A DNA stretch of 64,000 bases from Mycobacterium lehmannii (GTDB taxonomy: Bacteria; Actinomycetota; Actinomycetes; Mycobacteriales; Mycobacteriaceae), in contig NZ_NKCN01000004.1 in NCBI RefSeq assembly GCF_002245535.1, forward strand, positions 204,179-268,178. The letters run 5' to 3'. Below the pieces are notes generated by a model, which did not search any database, was not told the DNA's origin, and was given only the letters and a program-made list of their open reading frames with translations. Positions 62,975 through 64,000 of this stretch are shown here, one piece after another (within the stretch, counting starts at the first letter, position 1; every line of letters starts with the position of its first letter). A program made the translations under genes and the position numbers.

Positions 62975-63658
62975 TTACGCGCCCTGCTGATCGAGCAGGG
63001 CGCGTAGTTCTTTGAGGTAGAACCACGGCACGACGGGCATGGCGAGCGTGACCAGAGCGGTCAACCCATAAAAAACCCAGGCCGCGACATTGCTGTCGAC
63101 CGCCATCAGATAGGTGGCCACACCGATGGCCACCATGGCGACTCCGATCGCGCAGGCGATCGCCACGGCGCAGCGCAGCCCCAGCAGGTCAACGGCCGCG
63201 GATGCGGGCGTCGACGCCGGCGCAGGCGCCTCGAGGATGCGCTCCTGGCGCGGCGCCGCGTACGGCAACTTCTCAGTGGGCGGTGTCGGGTCCATCGGCC
63301 GCCCCCGGCCGGGAGCCGCCGAGGCGGCCGGCGCGGGTCCGGCGGCTTGGGGCTGCGGCGATTCGGCCAGCGCGTCCCGGCGGGCGCGCAACAGCAGCGG
63401 AACCGCGCCGATGATCACCACCGCGGAGATCCCGATGACGGTGTAGAGCAGCCACGGCGTGCCGGCATCCCTGGACGACTCGGCCGGCCCTCGCCCGAGG
63501 TCGACCAGCGCGACCGTCGCGGCGACCCCGGTGCCGAGCGCCACCAGCCAGATCGCCGCGCACGAGCCGAGCAGGATGCGATCGGTGCGGTCGAGTTCGC
63601 GGAGATCCAGTGCCGGGGTCAACCGCGAGCGCCCCGACGCGTCCGTTTCGTACGTCAT
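62975..63658 (-). CDS. Conserved transmembrane protein (Rv2197c-like)
   Basis: A protein of 227 residues with four hydrophobic helices (about 30-50, 68-88, 157-180, 187-208), a Pro/Ala-rich cytoplasmic linker and a short tail FYLKELRALLDQQGA. The ATG at 63658 shares one base with the mmpS3 TGA (TGATG), fixing the start over the frame extension to 63814. Function unknown. Convergent with qcrB; its stop codon is inside a 13-bp hairpin. Confidence 0.88.
   Translation of the reverse strand: MTYETDASGRSRLTPALDLRELDRTDRILLGSCAAIWLVALGTGVAATVALVDLGRGPAESSRDAGTPWLLYTVIGISAVVIIGAVPLLLRARRDALAESPQPQAAGPAPAASAAPGRGRPMDPTPPTEKLPYAAPRQERILEAPAPASTPASAAVDLLGLRCAVAIACAIGVAMVAIGVATYLMAVDSNVAAWVFYGLTALVTLAMPVVPWFYLKELRALLDQQGA
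62976..63006. terminator. Perfect 13-bp inverted repeat at the qcrB convergent end
   Basis: TACGCGCCCTGCT (62976-62988) and AGCAGGGCGCGTA (62994-63006) pair perfectly around a 5-nt loop. It spans the last codons of the minus-strand gene and lies 40 bp past the qcrB stop. There is no T-rich tract, so it is a bidirectional stem-type terminator at best. Confidence 0.55.
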
Positions 63659-63981
63659 CAGCAGCTGGTCTGTGCGGCGTTGTTGGTGTTCGACGACAGC
63701 ACGGTGCCGTCGCTCGTGGTTATCGAGCAGTTCAACCGGCTGACCAGGAACAGGCTCGACGCCTGCACCGAACCGACCTCGGACTGCGAGATCGGCGTCA
63801 CGGTCAACGACCACGGGATGTAGACGTTGCGCTGGGTCCGGCTTCGGCCCGACGCGTCGATGTAGGTCACGGTGATGATGTCTCCCGGTGCTTTGGTTCC
63901 CGTCACCGAATAGGTGACCTGTCGCGGGCCCGAACGGGTTGTCGTGGGCGGTGGTGGCGCCGGCGGCGACGTGGTCCCCGG
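63658..63981 (-). CDS. mmpS3: MmpS3 membrane protein, 5' end missing at the contig end
   Basis: About 107 C-terminal residues are visible: a Pro/Thr-rich spacer ([18 protein letters not shown]) and the MmpS domain ([21 protein letters not shown], seen as [12 protein letters not shown], and [15 protein letters not shown]). The N-terminal helix lies off the window. MmpS proteins partner with MmpL lipid transporters; MmpS3 has no adjacent mmpL in M. tuberculosis. The final 19 bases of the window look like adapter and are excluded. Confidence 0.82.
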   Translation of the reverse strand, partial: PGTTSPPAPPPPTTTRSGPRQVTYSVTGTKAPGDIITVTYIDASGRSRTQRNVYIPWSLTVTPISQSEVGSVQASSLFLVSRLNCSITTSDGTVLSSNTNNAAQTSC

Positions 63982-64000
63982 CTGTCTCTTATACCTATCT
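63982..64000. other. Likely sequencing adapter (Nextera/Tn5 mosaic end)
   Basis: CTGTCTCTTATACCTATCT matches the Tn5 mosaic-end adapter CTGTCTCTTATACACATCT at 17 of 19 positions and ends exactly at the window end. It is probably untrimmed library adapter, not chromosome. Confidence 0.85.

Overview
The window is high-GC chromosomal DNA from a mycobacterium, most likely a rapidly growing environmental species (Mycolicibacterium group). From position 14589 to the end, gene order and orientation follow the Mycobacterium tuberculosis block Rv2143 to Rv2198c almost gene for gene. The proteins include mycobacterial hallmarks: Wag31, LppM, PknL, MptA/MptC, PimB', RipC, the diheme QcrC and MmpS3. I judged synteny from recalled family and locus knowledge; no search was run.

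Layout. (1) 1-3022: the end of a carboxymuconolactone-decarboxylase-like gene, a strong terminator, and a 13E12-type DUF222/HNH gene with a near-perfect LexA (SOS) box just before its start codon. (2) 3023-8409: nitrate assimilation, with narK followed by a one-polypeptide nitrate reductase that carries its own flavodoxin and NADPH-reductase domains. (3) 8574-15287: an accessory stretch with an alpha/beta hydrolase, two tandem phospholipase-D-like paralogues, a glutamine amidotransferase, a cyclase-fused epimerase and a phosphoribosyltransferase. (4) 15284-36569: the division and cell-wall (dcw) cluster, all on the minus strand: mraZ, rsmH, ftsL-like, pbpB, murE, murF, mraY, murD, ftsW, murG, murC, ftsQ, ftsZ, yfiH, yggS, sepF, yggT, wag31. 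Most neighbours overlap by 4 bp (ATGA or GTGA), implying translational coupling. A MraZ-box array lies before mraZ, and promoter-like elements lie before ftsZ and wag31.

(5) 36754-55588: envelope lipid and glycolipid genes (lppM, idsA2, mptA, mptC, a PlsC acyltransferase, fadD15, pimB) mixed with signalling (pknL and its partner DNA-binding protein), aroG, RNase AS, and an uncharacterised module of an ArsA-type ATPase with two START-like proteins. RipC, a zincin-like protein and a small double-CxxC protein follow. (6) 55700-63981: an exonuclease/GIY-YIG protein, trpD, then the respiratory set ctaE-qcrC-qcrA-qcrB, a membrane protein, and the 3' end of mmpS3. The last 19 bases (63982-64000) match the Nextera/Tn5 mosaic-end adapter at 17 of 19 positions and are probably not genomic.

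I found no tRNA, rRNA, CRISPR array, insertion sequence or prophage, and no clear new multi-gene defence system. The most unusual features are tandem duplications at three convergent gene ends, each unit carrying a stop codon and an inverted repeat; an ArsA-type ATPase whose P-loop lies upstream of every ordinary start codon in frame; the LexA-controlled DUF222 gene; and the ArsA/START-like module.
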